This document shows, piece after piece, positions 55,681 to 64,000 of a DNA stretch of 64,000 nt (its first letter is position 1; the number at the start of each line of letters is the position of its first letter). The translations under genes were made by a program, and so were the position numbers. The notes under the pieces were generated by a model. The model was not told where the DNA came from, did not search any database, and was given only the letters and a program-made list of their open reading frames with translations. Origin of the DNA: Brevundimonas sp. UBA6550 (GTDB lineage Bacteria > Pseudomonadota > Alphaproteobacteria > Caulobacterales > Caulobacteraceae); the NCBI RefSeq assembly GCF_002434505.1, contig NZ_DJKE01000006.1, forward strand, positions 1 to 64,000, written 5' to 3'.

Positions 55681-58600
55681 ATGGGCCGCAGATCGCAAAT
55701 TTGGCACTGGCGTCAGGAGGATGAGGTCAAGAATTTCGGCGACTATCTAGCCGATTTTCTTAGTCAAGAAATGTTCGAACCGATTTCTTGGCACGATGGA
55801 CCGGTCCACGTCATCGGCAGCGTCATCGCCGACTTCCTGGTGCCTGAAGCGGATTTGACAGAGGATGGGCAGCAGCAGCCTAAGGTCGTCTTTTGGGGCT
55901 GTGGCGTGCGCGATGAAAACGGTCTTAGCGAGGACCGCATCCACCGAGCTAAGATTCTCGCCGTACGCGGCCCCAAGACGGCTTCGGTTCTCAAGCTCGG
56001 GGCGGCAACACCCCAGGGCGATATCGCCTTCTTCCTGCCGGCCCTTTATGCGCCGCGGCGGCTTCGTCTGACTGCGGGCAAGTCGATCTGCATCCCCCAT
56101 TTCTGGGACCGCAGGCCGGACGGCGACTTTGCTGACGCAGGTTGCGATGTGGTTCTGCGGACAAATATCGCCGCCGGCCCCGTGCAAATCCGCCGCGTCA
56201 TCGACAGCATCGCTTCCGCCGACTTTGTGCTGACTGCTTCCTTGCACGGCGCTGTGGTCGCTGCAGCCTACGGCATTCCGTTTGCCTTTTGGGACAACGG
56301 CCACGTCGACTTGCCTTTCAAATGGGAGGACTTCGCCGCCTATCTTTCGATTCCAAACACCTTCTACACCAACCTCTCTGACGCCAAGGCTGGCTATGAT
56401 GAGGAGATTCGAGATCGGCTGAAGCGACCGCCGCTTTGGGCGTTTCTAGCTTGCGCGCCCTTCCCAATTAAGCCTGTGGCTATGGCCAAGATTGTCGGCC
56501 ATCTTTGGTCCAGTTCAGGCGCGTCAGAGGCCGAAGCGACTCTTCAAGATTTACTCGACGAGTTTGAACACGCCACAGTAGAAAAGGATGTAGCGGCCAA
56601 CGCCTTCATGGATCAGGTCGCCGCACTGAACGATGCCGTCGCCTCAGGACGGGCCGAGCTTGCCCGAGCTGAGGAGGAAACGCTGCGCTTGATCCGCCTT
56701 AAAGACGATGTGGGCGGCGTCGCCGACGCGCAGGAAAAAAGTCTTCGTGAACGAGATGAGGAAATCGCCGCCCTCAAGGACGGGTTGGCGAAGGTTGAAG
56801 CCACCCACGCGGAATTCAGGACGTCCGCAAACGCTAGGGTTGACGCGCTCGAACATGAAAACGCTTCCCTGAATGACGAGGTTGAGGCTCGCGCAGGCGC
56901 GCTCGCTGAAGCGAAACAGGCCTTGACCGCGCTTCAGGAGGCGACTTCGTCCGCAAATGCCAGGGTCGCCGCGCTCGAACACGAAAACGCTTCCCTGAAC
57001 GACGAGGTTGGGGCTCGCGCCGGCGCGCTGGCGGAAGCGCAACAGGACTTGGCCGCACTTCAGGAGGCGGCTTCTTCCGCAAATGCCAGGGTCGCCGCTT
57101 TCGAATACGAGAATGCGTGCCTAAAGGACGAGGTGGCGGCTCATGCTAGCGTGTTAGCGGAAACGCAACAGGCCGTAACCGCCCTTCGGGAGGCGACCGA
57201 CCATGCAGCCGAGCTAGATGCTGCCCTCGGTGCGGCGCAGGATCAACTAACGGAATTTAAAGGCAGGCTGAGCGCCGCAGAGTCTCAAGCGCAAAGCCTC
57301 GCCGCCGAGGTTCTGGACGCCCGCGAACAGGCGACAGCGGCCGCCTCCAATCTGGAACGTTTGTCCGAGTTGGCGAGCGGGCTCCGCAACGATCCTGAAG
57401 CCTTCGAAGGCGGCGGTTTCGATGATCCGGCGGATATGCAGGCGTTGTTTCAGAACGTCGCTGTGGCCATTGGCGGCTTGAAGCGCCAGAGGGGAATTGA
57501 TGCAGAAGCCCTCGAACGTCAGAGAGACCAGAATCATAAGCTCATCGAGGACGCCAAAGCCGCTTGGAGTCAGGCTGCGGACGCCCGCGAAAAGCTGCGT
57601 CTTCTGTCCACCCAAATTGTGGAAGACAATACGGTTCGGACCTCTCTGACATCGCGTCTCGACGAGACGCGTCGCGATCTGGAGCGCGTGCTCGGTGAAC
57701 GAAGCGCCCTTGAGACCCTGGCGGTAGAGCAAGATCGTCTGCTTGCGGAGGCGCAGGCCAATGTCGCGGCTCTGTCCCGTCAGGTCCAAATAGCCGGTCA
57801 TGAAGCCGAAATCCTTCGTCGTCGCGCAGAGGACGCCGAAGCTCTGCGTCAAAGCGCTCAACGTCGCTATGAGAAAATTTCTGGTTCAGTCACATGGACA
57901 CTGGTCCGTCGGACTCGGAAAATTCGGGAATATTTTTCGCCGCATAGGTTGAAGCAGCGCGGACGGCGGATCATCCGCGTCCTCACTGGCAAGAGAAAGA
58001 AACGGCCTTCGGTCTCGACTCAGATCGCGATCACTGCGGCGGCCCCATCGCCACACCCTCCCGCATCAACGCCAGATCTCACGGTTTTCATCGTCACTTT
58101 AGAGCGTCAAGCCTCGACGAAGGCGAGCGAAAATGTTGCGCGCATCGCCGAGAGCGGCGCTCAGATCATCCTATGCGGCGACGTGGCGAATTGGGCCGGG
58201 TCGCGATACATCACGGTACCGTCCGCGGCCGCAAACGTTATCGACCATATCGATCATCATTTGAGGACCTCCGCCAGCGCCACCACGGTGATCGTCTTTG
58301 GAGCCGAAACCCAGGTGTCCGGCGACCTAGGCACCTTCCCTGAACTCTTTAGCGCCAATCCCTTGATGGTGGTGTGCGGCGCTCTTGAGGTAGATCATGA
58401 AGACCGGGTCGTCGCGGCAGGTGCAACTCGCAACCAAAACGGCGACCTCGTCCCGCTGAACGTCGGCCAGCCCATGACCGATTTCCGTGTCGCCTCGGTG
58501 CATTCCACCGAGTTTCTTTGGCCGCTTGTTGTCGCTGTCGACACGGATGGCTTCCGTCACTTGGGCGGTCTGGGCGTCGGGAGCTCCGGGGAAGCCGCTC

Positions 58601-59865
58601 TTCTCGCCCTCGCCGTCGAGGCCCGCCGACGCGGACTTGAAGTCGGAGTGAACCCATTCGTCCAGGCCATTCGGAGTGACTCCCTACGGCCTATTCAGTT
58701 GAACGCCGGGGTTGAGAAGACCGCCGGAGCCCTGGTTCACACGCACAAACCCAAGGTGCTTTTTACCGATGCATTGACGCCAACGCCCGACCGCGATTCA
58801 GGCTCGATCGATATCTATTGGTACATGCGGATCTTCCTTGAGCTGGGATACGAGGTCACCTTCCTGCCGGTTCAGGATCTGAAGCATGCCGGGCGCTACA
58901 CCAGGGCGCTCCAGATGCTCGGAATTCGATGCCCTCTTGAGGGGGACGTCGACCAACCTTGGATGTTCCTGCGCGATTTTGGTTCGGAGTTCGATTTGGT
59001 TATGACCTATCGCGCCTCCTCCGCCTGCCACGTCATCGACCCCATTCGGGAGTTCGCGCCTAACGCGCGGGTTGTGTTTGATACGGTCGATCTACACTTC
59101 CTGCGTGAGCATCGGGCTGCGGAGCTTTCTGGATCCCCGGAAGACATGGAGCACGCGTTGCGCACGCGTGTAGAAGAGCTGAAGGTCATGACACTGAGCG
59201 ATGCGACCATCCTGCTAAGCTCGCTCGAATACGACTATATCGGCGAGATTTCGCCCGAGACCCGCCGTTACCTAATCTCGATCGTCCGTGACGTGCCGGG
59301 AGTCGGCGCTCCGGCCGCCGGCCGCCGAGGCGCCATGTTTGTTGGGGGTTTCAAACATGCCCCGAACACCGATGCCGCCGTGTTTCTGTGTTCGGAGATT
59401 TGGCCTCGTGTCCGATCACGCGACCCGCTGGCCGAACTAAGCATCATTGGGGCGGACGTCTCCCCGGAAATCCAAGCGCTTCATAATCCCTCGCAGGGCA
59501 TCAACATCGTCGGGTTCGTCGAGGATCTCGATCCCTTCTACAAGTCTATGCGCGTTAACCTCGCTCCGCTTCGTTATGGCGCTGGCGTCAAGGGAAAGGT
59601 AGCGGCCAGTCTGTCGGTTGGGTTGCCGACGGTCGCCACGCCAACTGCCGTGGAAGGCATGTTTCTGGAAGACGGCAGGGACGTGCTTGTGTGCGAGGAC
59701 CCTGAGGCGTTCGCCGAGGCGGTCGTCAGGCTGTTCCGCGACGACGTCCTTTGGGAGCGGCTTTCATGCAACGCAGTGAAGGCGGCCCAAGACACTTTCT
59801 CCATCGACGCCGCCCGATCTCGGCTCAAGACAATGCTGGTGGATCTTGGCCTGCCGACGGAGTAG
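55681..59865 (+). CDS. giant fusion: pyruvyltransferase-like, coiled coil, GT-A-like and GT-B domains
   Basis: A 1394-residue protein from ATG 55681 (GTGAAAG upstream). Order: a polysaccharide pyruvyltransferase-like domain (about 1-290: VKNFGDYLADFLSQ, VFWGCGVRDENG, LAVRGPKTASV, TASLHGAVVAAAYGIPFAFW); a long coiled coil (about 294-740) with three 42-residue tandem repeats; a basic hinge (about 743-780); a GT-A-like domain (about 794-1007: DLTVFIVTLERQ, TTVIVFGAETQ) without a clear DxD; and a GT-B glycosyltransferase (about 1019-1394: MFVGGFKHAPNTDA, GAGVKGKVAASLSVGLPTVATP). The last resembles GT4 proteins of polysaccharide loci. The parts are recognisable, but this combination is unusual; see findings. 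Confidence 0.87.
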   Translation: MGRRSQIWHWRQEDEVKNFGDYLADFLSQEMFEPISWHDGPVHVIGSVIADFLVPEADLTEDGQQQPKVVFWGCGVRDENGLSEDRIHRAKILAVRGPKTASVLKLGAATPQGDIAFFLPALYAPRRLRLTAGKSICIPHFWDRRPDGDFADAGCDVVLRTNIAAGPVQIRRVIDSIASADFVLTASLHGAVVAAAYGIPFAFWDNGHVDLPFKWEDFAAYLSIPNTFYTNLSDAKAGYDEEIRDRLKRPPLWAFLACAPFPIKPVAMAKIVGHLWSSSGASEAEATLQDLLDEFEHATVEKDVAANAFMDQVAALNDAVASGRAELARAEEETLRLIRLKDDVGGVADAQEKSLRERDEEIAALKDGLAKVEATHAEFRTSANARVDALEHENASLNDEVEARAGALAEAKQALTALQEATSSANARVAALEHENASLNDEVGARAGALAEAQQDLAALQEAASSANARVAAFEYENACLKDEVAAHASVLAETQQAVTALREATDHAAELDAALGAAQDQLTEFKGRLSAAESQAQSLAAEVLDAREQATAAASNLERLSELASGLRNDPEAFEGGGFDDPADMQALFQNVAVAIGGLKRQRGIDAEALERQRDQNHKLIEDAKAAWSQAADAREKLRLLSTQIVEDNTVRTSLTSRLDETRRDLERVLGERSALETLAVEQDRLLAEAQANVAALSRQVQIAGHEAEILRRRAEDAEALRQSAQRRYEKISGSVTWTLVRRTRKIREYFSPHRLKQRGRRIIRVLTGKRKKRPSVSTQIAITAAAPSPHPPASTPDLTVFIVTLERQASTKASENVARIAESGAQIILCGDVANWAGSRYITVPSAAANVIDHIDHHLRTSASATTVIVFGAETQVSGDLGTFPELFSANPLMVVCGALEVDHEDRVVAAGATRNQNGDLVPLNVGQPMTDFRVASVHSTEFLWPLVVAVDTDGFRHLGGLGVGSSGEAALLALAVEARRRGLEVGVNPFVQAIRSDSLRPIQLNAGVEKTAGALVHTHKPKVLFTDALTPTPDRDSGSIDIYWYMRIFLELGYEVTFLPVQDLKHAGRYTRALQMLGIRCPLEGDVDQPWMFLRDFGSEFDLVMTYRASSACHVIDPIREFAPNARVVFDTVDLHFLREHRAAELSGSPEDMEHALRTRVEELKVMTLSDATILLSSLEYDYIGEISPETRRYLISIVRDVPGVGAPAAGRRGAMFVGGFKHAPNTDAAVFLCSEIWPRVRSRDPLAELSIIGADVSPEIQALHNPSQGINIVGFVEDLDPFYKSMRVNLAPLRYGAGVKGKVAASLSVGLPTVATPTAVEGMFLEDGRDVLVCEDPEAFAEAVVRLFRDDVLWERLSCNAVKAAQDTFSIDAARSRLKTMLVDLGLPTE
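56839..57216 (+). repeat. three tandem 126-bp coding repeats
   Basis: Units 56839-56964, 56965-57090 and 57091-57216 each encode 42 residues (six heptads) of the pattern V.ALEHENASLNDEV.ARAG then ALAEA.Q.L.ALQEA. Units 1 and 2 are near-identical in DNA and unit 3 is diverged, which points to recent duplication inside the coiled coil. Confidence 0.92.
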
Positions 59866-59903
59866 CTGACCGGATCCGTGACAACATTACCTTTGGGGTC
59901 GGG

Positions 59904-61139
59904 TCAGCTTTGTGGGTCGTCGGAGCGTTTGAGAGCGATCTCGATCTGGTCGATCATTCGTTTGAAGGTGAACTTCCTAGCGAGTGTCCGGGCACGTCGG
60001 GATAGTCGGTTCCGCAATTTGCCATCGCGAGCCAGACGAACAATCTTACCCGCCAGATCATCTTCGTCCCGGCTTCGGAACGTCAACCCTGTGCGATCAT
60101 GATAGACGATCTCGACATTTCCGCAGACGTCGGACGCGACGGTCGGGATTCCGGCGGCTAAGGCCAGTATCAGCGTGAGAGAAAATGGCTCGTAAAGCGA
60201 CGGGAAGATATAGATGTCGTGCGTGTTCCAAAGTTCCGGTAAATCCTGTTCCGATACCGGGGGCACAATCCGTATTCTCGCGCCCGAGGTGTCGGACGCG
60301 ATGAGCTGTTCAAACCGACTGAAAAAGGGTGCGTCCTGAACGTCCCCGACGATCAGAAGCTCAACTTGCATTTCGTCGCCGAGCGCGGTCCGGACCTGTT
60401 TCAGCGCTCTGACGCAATACTCTGGTCCCTTGATATCGACAATGCGGCCGGCAAATAGGATTCTTAGTGTCCCTGGCGAGTAGAGGGCCGAGCGATCCCT
60501 CAGTGGCGTGATCGTCTCCGGGCCCATAGCGACGCCGTTATGCACGGTGGCCTCGCTCTGGAAGCGGTAGCCACACGCGGCGTAGAAGGTTCGAATAAAG
60601 TCGGAACCCATGATCGCCGAAGCGCCGATGGTCCTGAGGTCGCCGCCGCTTAGATCGACGCTCGTGTCGAAGCTCTTCTGACCGTGAACATAGTTTTCGA
60701 AGTAGTTCCCAACCCTGTCTGGCGTTTGAGCCACTGCTAGCCAATTGTCGGTCAAAAACAGGCTGGCAGGCACTCCGCATTTCTCGATCGCCTCGATCAG
60801 CGACCCATCGAAGAAGTATAAGTTCCAAACAAACAGAACATCCGGCTTGATGCGGCTGATCTCTGAGAGAAATCTTTCCACATTATGTTCGTTGCTGCGA
60901 CGGCGCTCGTCGGCAGAAAGCTCTGGCGTATGATAAATGTTATGATCGTCCGCCAGAATCCGAAGACTGCGCTGAATGGATTGCCCTGGATAGTCCGCGA
61001 CTTGACCGCCATAGGAGCTGGTCAGGACGTGGATGTCATGCCCACGAGCCGCTAGGGCTTCTGCCACCGAGAAGGCAAGCCGCTCGTAGCCTCCGACGAC
61101 ATTTGGCGGATAAAGGTTGCTGATAATGAGTATTTTCAA
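59904..61139 (-). CDS. GT4-type glycosyltransferase lacking the second motif Glu
   Basis: A 411-residue GT-B protein. N-terminus ILIISNLYPPNVVGGYERLAF, donor side LRILFAGRIVDIKGPEYCVRAL and the motif region FPSLYEPFSLTLILALAAG. In the retaining EX7E motif the second Glu is replaced by Leu (E-PFSLTLI-L), while the rest of the fold looks normal. It starts at TTG 61139, overlapping the stop of the GT2 gene (TTGA). Activity may be altered or lost. Confidence 0.85.
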   Translation of the reverse strand: MKILIISNLYPPNVVGGYERLAFSVAEALAARGHDIHVLTSSYGGQVADYPGQSIQRSLRILADDHNIYHTPELSADERRRSNEHNVERFLSEISRIKPDVLFVWNLYFFDGSLIEAIEKCGVPASLFLTDNWLAVAQTPDRVGNYFENYVHGQKSFDTSVDLSGGDLRTIGASAIMGSDFIRTFYAACGYRFQSEATVHNGVAMGPETITPLRDRSALYSPGTLRILFAGRIVDIKGPEYCVRALKQVRTALGDEMQVELLIVGDVQDAPFFSRFEQLIASDTSGARIRIVPPVSEQDLPELWNTHDIYIFPSLYEPFSLTLILALAAGIPTVASDVCGNVEIVYHDRTGLTFRSRDEDDLAGKIVRLARDGKLRNRLSRRARTLARKFTFKRMIDQIEIALKRSDDPQS

Positions 61140-62176
61140 GAGATGTTGCTCCTTACTAGAGTCTTGAAATCCTCATCATCATGGTAGGGATGTCTATCTA
61201 GTGAGGCTGCTGGATATTTTTGGAAGTATCCAAACAAAAGCATTACGGGGTCCATCAGATTATGGGTTTTGAGAACATCAATGTGGTTGGAGACTCGCCT
61301 CCAGCCGTCCTCCTTGCACGCTAGGCGTGCCAGATAGAAGGCGGTTACAGTCGCCCATTCTAGTTTTACCTTAAGGTGACCCTCAGAAATCGTATTTGTT
61401 GCATGTATCCTGTAGCTCATCAGCTCACGAGGAAGAATCTGGATTTTTCGTCCCTCCGACACTAAACGAAGGAAGAAATCGAGATCGTGCGCGTACCTGA
61501 GATCAGAAAAATGGCCAATTTTTTCAAACACAGATCTCTTCACCACAAGATTGGAAGTCGTGACGAATATATTCCCATTCACCAAGGTCTTTCCGAGATC
61601 GTCGCTGTTTCGATGATAATCTATCGCTTGATCATACCACTCGAAGGGAACGGGCGCGCCTTCGCCATTAATGAAATCCATGCCGGTTGCCACGGCGTCC
61701 AGGTCTGGATCCTGTGCAAAAGAAGCTGCAACATCTTTTAATCTTTCGGGATGATAAATATCATCCGAGTTCAGTATAGAAACCAAATCCGAAGATGAGC
61801 GATGTATTGCAGCATTTATCGTATTGTGTGCGCCACGGTTTGAATGTTTCCAATAAATTATCTCGGGACGATTCTGCGCCAAGGTCTGGACGACGTGCAT
61901 ACCGTCGTCGGAAGATCCGTCATCGACCACAATAATTTCCCGTGCGGGATAGTGCTGCGAAAGAACACTGTAAAGTGTCGAGCTGATGTATCTTTCGTGA
62001 TTGTATAGCGGTATTACGACCGAAATAGATGGCTGCATGGGCTCCACGACGACGGTATGCGCAGCTCGCGCTTGCGGTGTGTCGGTCTTTAGCGATAAAA
62101 GCGGATTCGCCAAAGAGATATAATGTGAGCGTTGGGATTGCCAGATTCGTTGATCCAACAAGCTCAAGGCGTTCAT
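61136..62176 (-). CDS. GT2 glycosyltransferase
   Basis: About 346 residues from ATG 62176 (an ATG at 62221 is also in frame; neither has a clear ribosome site). The GT-A domain starts SISVVIPLYNHERYISSTLY, with VDDGSSDDGMHVV, the DxD-like LNSDDIYHPERL and the catalytic-side HDLDFFLRLVSEG. It transfers a sugar from an NDP-sugar, probably to a lipid-linked glycan; the exact substrates are unknown. The start lies 44 bp from the divergent epimerase gene if both starts are right. Confidence 0.88.
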   Translation of the reverse strand: MNALSLLDQRIWQSQRSHYISLANPLLSLKTDTPQARAAHTVVVEPMQPSISVVIPLYNHERYISSTLYSVLSQHYPAREIIVVDDGSSDDGMHVVQTLAQNRPEIIYWKHSNRGAHNTINAAIHRSSSDLVSILNSDDIYHPERLKDVAASFAQDPDLDAVATGMDFINGEGAPVPFEWYDQAIDYHRNSDDLGKTLVNGNIFVTTSNLVVKRSVFEKIGHFSDLRYAHDLDFFLRLVSEGRKIQILPRELMSYRIHATNTISEGHLKVKLEWATVTAFYLARLACKEDGWRRVSNHIDVLKTHNLMDPVMLLFGYFQKYPAASLDRHPYHDDEDFKTLVRSNIS

Positions 62177-62220
62177 CGATGGTTTGCCGACGGGTTTGTC
62201 GGGCTTGCAAGAGAACAGCA

Positions 62221-63204
62221 TTGAGCGCGTCGTTCAACGATCCAGAATGCCGGCTCGCCCCGGCTGCGGCGCGGCCGGCATTGGTGCTTGGAGGAGCGGG
62301 CTTCATCGGATCCGCGCTTCGGCGCCGGTTGGCGATGGAAGGCCGTCCGACGACCGTTCTTACCCGCTCGGCCCCTGCCGATAGGACCTTTGCAGGGGAA
62401 ACTTGGATCCAAGGCGACTTTGGGGAGACTGATCTAGTTGCCGAACTGATGAGTCCGAGCCACGATGTCTATCATCTCGTCAGTAACTCATCGCCGGGAA
62501 TCGGTAATTGGGATGTTGAGATCGATATCGCCAATACTGTGGTTCCCACGCTACGCCTTATTAAGGCGGCCGTTCGCGTTGGTGTTCGCAAACTAATCTA
62601 CGTGTCTTCGGGCGGCACCGTCTATGGTATCCCCGAAGTGCTCCCCATCCCGGAGGACGCGCCGACAAATCCGATATCAGCCTATGGAATTGGCAAGCTT
62701 GCGCAGGAGAAATACCTGCTGCTTTTCAATAGGCACCATGGCCTTGACTGCCAGATTCTCCGCGTGGCGAATCCCTATGGTCCGGGGCAGAAACCAGGCG
62801 GAAGTCAGGGCGTCGTCGCCAATCTCTTGGGCCAGGCCCTGAAGGGTGAGCCATTTCACATTTGGGGCGACGGCAGTGTCGCTAGAGACTTTGTCCACGT
62901 CGACGACGTTGCTCACGCTCTAGTTTTGGCTTCCGACTACATGGGAAACCAGCGGGTCTTCAATGTCGGCAGTGGCCAAGCTCGTCAGATCGCTACGATC
63001 GCTGTGGACATCGAACGTGTGCTCGGACTGCGCAACCAGCCGCGGATCCACCACGAGTCCCGCGGTTTCGATGTACCAGAAAATTATCTGGACATCACGC
63101 GCATAGGTTCAGAAACGGGCTGGGCTCCGACAACGCCTTGGCTGGCGGGATTGGGCGGGACTGCCGAGTGGATACAGCGTATCCATAGTCGTAACGCCAT
63201 GTGA
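62221..63204 (+). CDS. NAD-dependent NDP-sugar epimerase/dehydratase
   Basis: An extended SDR of about 327 residues. The cofactor motif GGAGFIGSALRRRL is near the N-terminus, the catalytic Ser and Tyr-x3-Lys are in YVSSGGTVYG and SAYGIGKLAQEKYL, and NPYGPGQ, DFVHVDDVAHALVLA and FNVGSGQ follow, as in UDP-glucose 4-epimerase-like enzymes. The start is uncertain: TTG 62221 fits family length, ATG 62179 would add 14 residues. Which NDP-sugar it acts on cannot be told. Confidence 0.9.
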   Translation: MSASFNDPECRLAPAAARPALVLGGAGFIGSALRRRLAMEGRPTTVLTRSAPADRTFAGETWIQGDFGETDLVAELMSPSHDVYHLVSNSSPGIGNWDVEIDIANTVVPTLRLIKAAVRVGVRKLIYVSSGGTVYGIPEVLPIPEDAPTNPISAYGIGKLAQEKYLLLFNRHHGLDCQILRVANPYGPGQKPGGSQGVVANLLGQALKGEPFHIWGDGSVARDFVHVDDVAHALVLASDYMGNQRVFNVGSGQARQIATIAVDIERVLGLRNQPRIHHESRGFDVPENYLDITRIGSETGWAPTTPWLAGLGGTAEWIQRIHSRNAM

Positions 63205-63343
63205 GCCTTGCATTGTAGATGGCGGAAAACCTCCGCAGATAGCATTGAACGTGGGCCTTAGGACTGTCGTAACAACGAAATACGAGTATAGTCGGGACCA
63301 CTAGAGAAGCCGAATTTGTTAGAATCGGACAGCCCGATGTGGT

Positions 63344-64000
63344 GTGAGCTTTGATCTGAAGTTGAACATTTGGAAGCGATCCGGTAGCCGGAACAAGCAA
63401 GCAAAGTCCATCACGGGCGCCGAGGCCCAGGACATTGTCAGAATGATCTACGAGGGTGTTCTTCGTCGTCCCCCGGATGAGGTCGGAATGGGCTATTATG
63501 TCCAAGAGTTCGAGCGGGGTCGTAGCATTGCGTCTGTAATGCAGGACTTCCTGGACTCGGACGAGTTTAAGGCCAAGAACTCATCGGTGTCCTTATTCGT
63601 GCCTCCAGGCCACTTCTATTCTCCGATTGTGGAGCCTCGCGAAGCTGACGCCCACCTCTCTAAGCTGGTGCCCGCCGCCGAAGCGGATCATATCGAGGGT
63701 ATCGCCATTGATCGCGCCGCGATGGTGGATCTGTGGAATGACCTCCTTCCGTTCATGCTGTCCTCACCTTTCAAGGATGAGCTGGCGGGTGAAAATCGCT
63801 ATGCCTTTGACAACAGCGCCTATGCATGGGGCGACGGCAGTGTCCTGCACGGCATGCTTCGCTACTTCAGCCCTAAACGGGTTATCGAGATCGGCAGCGG
63901 CTGGTCCTCCGCCTGCATGCTAGACACCGTCGACAAGTATCTCGATGGAAACTGCGAAATTCAGTTCATCGAGCCCTATCCTCAGCTTTTGAGAACAATT
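63344..64000 (+). CDS. DUF4214 plus SAM methyltransferase protein, cut by the window end
   Basis: A frame that runs off the window edge, 219 codons so far, from GTG 63344 (SFDLKLNIWKRSG); the start is tentative, with no strong ribosome site. Residues about 25-70 match a DUF4214 module (IVRMIYEGVLRRPPDE, GYYVQEFERGRS, FLDSDEF), found in surface glycan and S-layer-linked proteins. From about residue 155 a class I methyltransferase begins (WGDGSVLHGMLRYF, RVIEIGSGWSSACMLD, QFIEPYPQLL). It probably modifies a sugar or glycan in this cluster. The rest lies outside. Confidence 0.8.
   Translation, partial: MSFDLKLNIWKRSGSRNKQAKSITGAEAQDIVRMIYEGVLRRPPDEVGMGYYVQEFERGRSIASVMQDFLDSDEFKAKNSSVSLFVPPGHFYSPIVEPREADAHLSKLVPAAEADHIEGIAIDRAAMVDLWNDLLPFMLSSPFKDELAGENRYAFDNSAYAWGDGSVLHGMLRYFSPKRVIEIGSGWSSACMLDTVDKYLDGNCEIQFIEPYPQLLRTI

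Noticed and set aside
56839..57216. Tandem repeats as a possible CRISPR-like array
   Set aside because: The units are 126 bp, contiguous, in frame and code for heptads; there are no spacers and no cas genes.
59520..59640. Missing Glu in the GT-B motif of the fusion protein as a defect
   Set aside because: The GAGVKGKV...GLPTVATP...AVEGM form without that Glu is usual for this GT4 subgroup.

Overview
This window looks like a chromosomal segment of a Caulobacterales alphaproteobacterium, most likely Brevundimonas or a close relative. The signs are high GC with strong third-position bias, a Tad-type VWA protein, the rsmB-rpe-heparinase-purH run, the divergent hrcA-grpE/rph pair, and a DUF3363-type relaxase on a small integrated element. 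The genus is inferred from gene content and style, not from a marker gene. I see no rRNA or tRNA gene and no CRISPR array.

Layout. 0-9 kb: small envelope and housekeeping genes: an OmpA-type lipoprotein, a 2-oxoglutarate oxygenase, a TadG-like VWA protein, a frameshifted M2 dipeptidyl-carboxypeptidase, mtgA, a WD40 protein and a pirin. 8.9-15.5 kb: a branched-chain 2-oxoacid dehydrogenase operon (bkdA1-bkdA2-bkdB-small secreted protein-lpdV) read away from an Lrp/AsnC regulator. 15.5-31 kb: ordinary core genes: an SDR, an Rrf2 regulator, kup, rsmB, rpe, a heparinase-like protein, purH, a dienelactone hydrolase, a subtilase with a 24-proline linker, grpE, hrcA, rph and a lipoprotein.

31.2-36.2 kb: a small integrated element carrying a VirD2/RlxS-type relaxase, an ECF sigma factor, an excisionase-like protein and a one-chain nucleotidyltransferase-HEPN protein. 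It lies between the intact glmM gene and a second, diverged copy of the glmM 3' end in the same orientation, as expected if the element went into the 3' end of glmM. 36-43.8 kb: glmM and glmS (UDP-GlcNAc supply), two Crp/Fnr regulators, a DUF6894 protein, a phosphomannomutase/phosphoglucomutase and a glycosyltransferase.

43.8-64 kb: a surface-polysaccharide region with visibly lower GC and many TTG/GTG starts. It holds a GDP-mannose pyrophosphorylase fused to an AGE-family isomerase, five further glycosyltransferase-type proteins, a parallel beta-helix protein, an NDP-sugar epimerase, and a DUF4214-methyltransferase cut by the window edge. The high-GC proline-use pair putR/putA sits inside it. 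Its most unusual gene is a 1394-residue protein that joins a pyruvyltransferase-like domain, a coiled coil with three tandem 42-residue repeats, a GT-A-like domain and a GT-B domain. GlmM/GlmS, the phosphohexomutase and the ManC-AGE enzyme would supply UDP-GlcNAc and GDP-mannose precursors to this machinery; that link is inferred from gene content and proximity.
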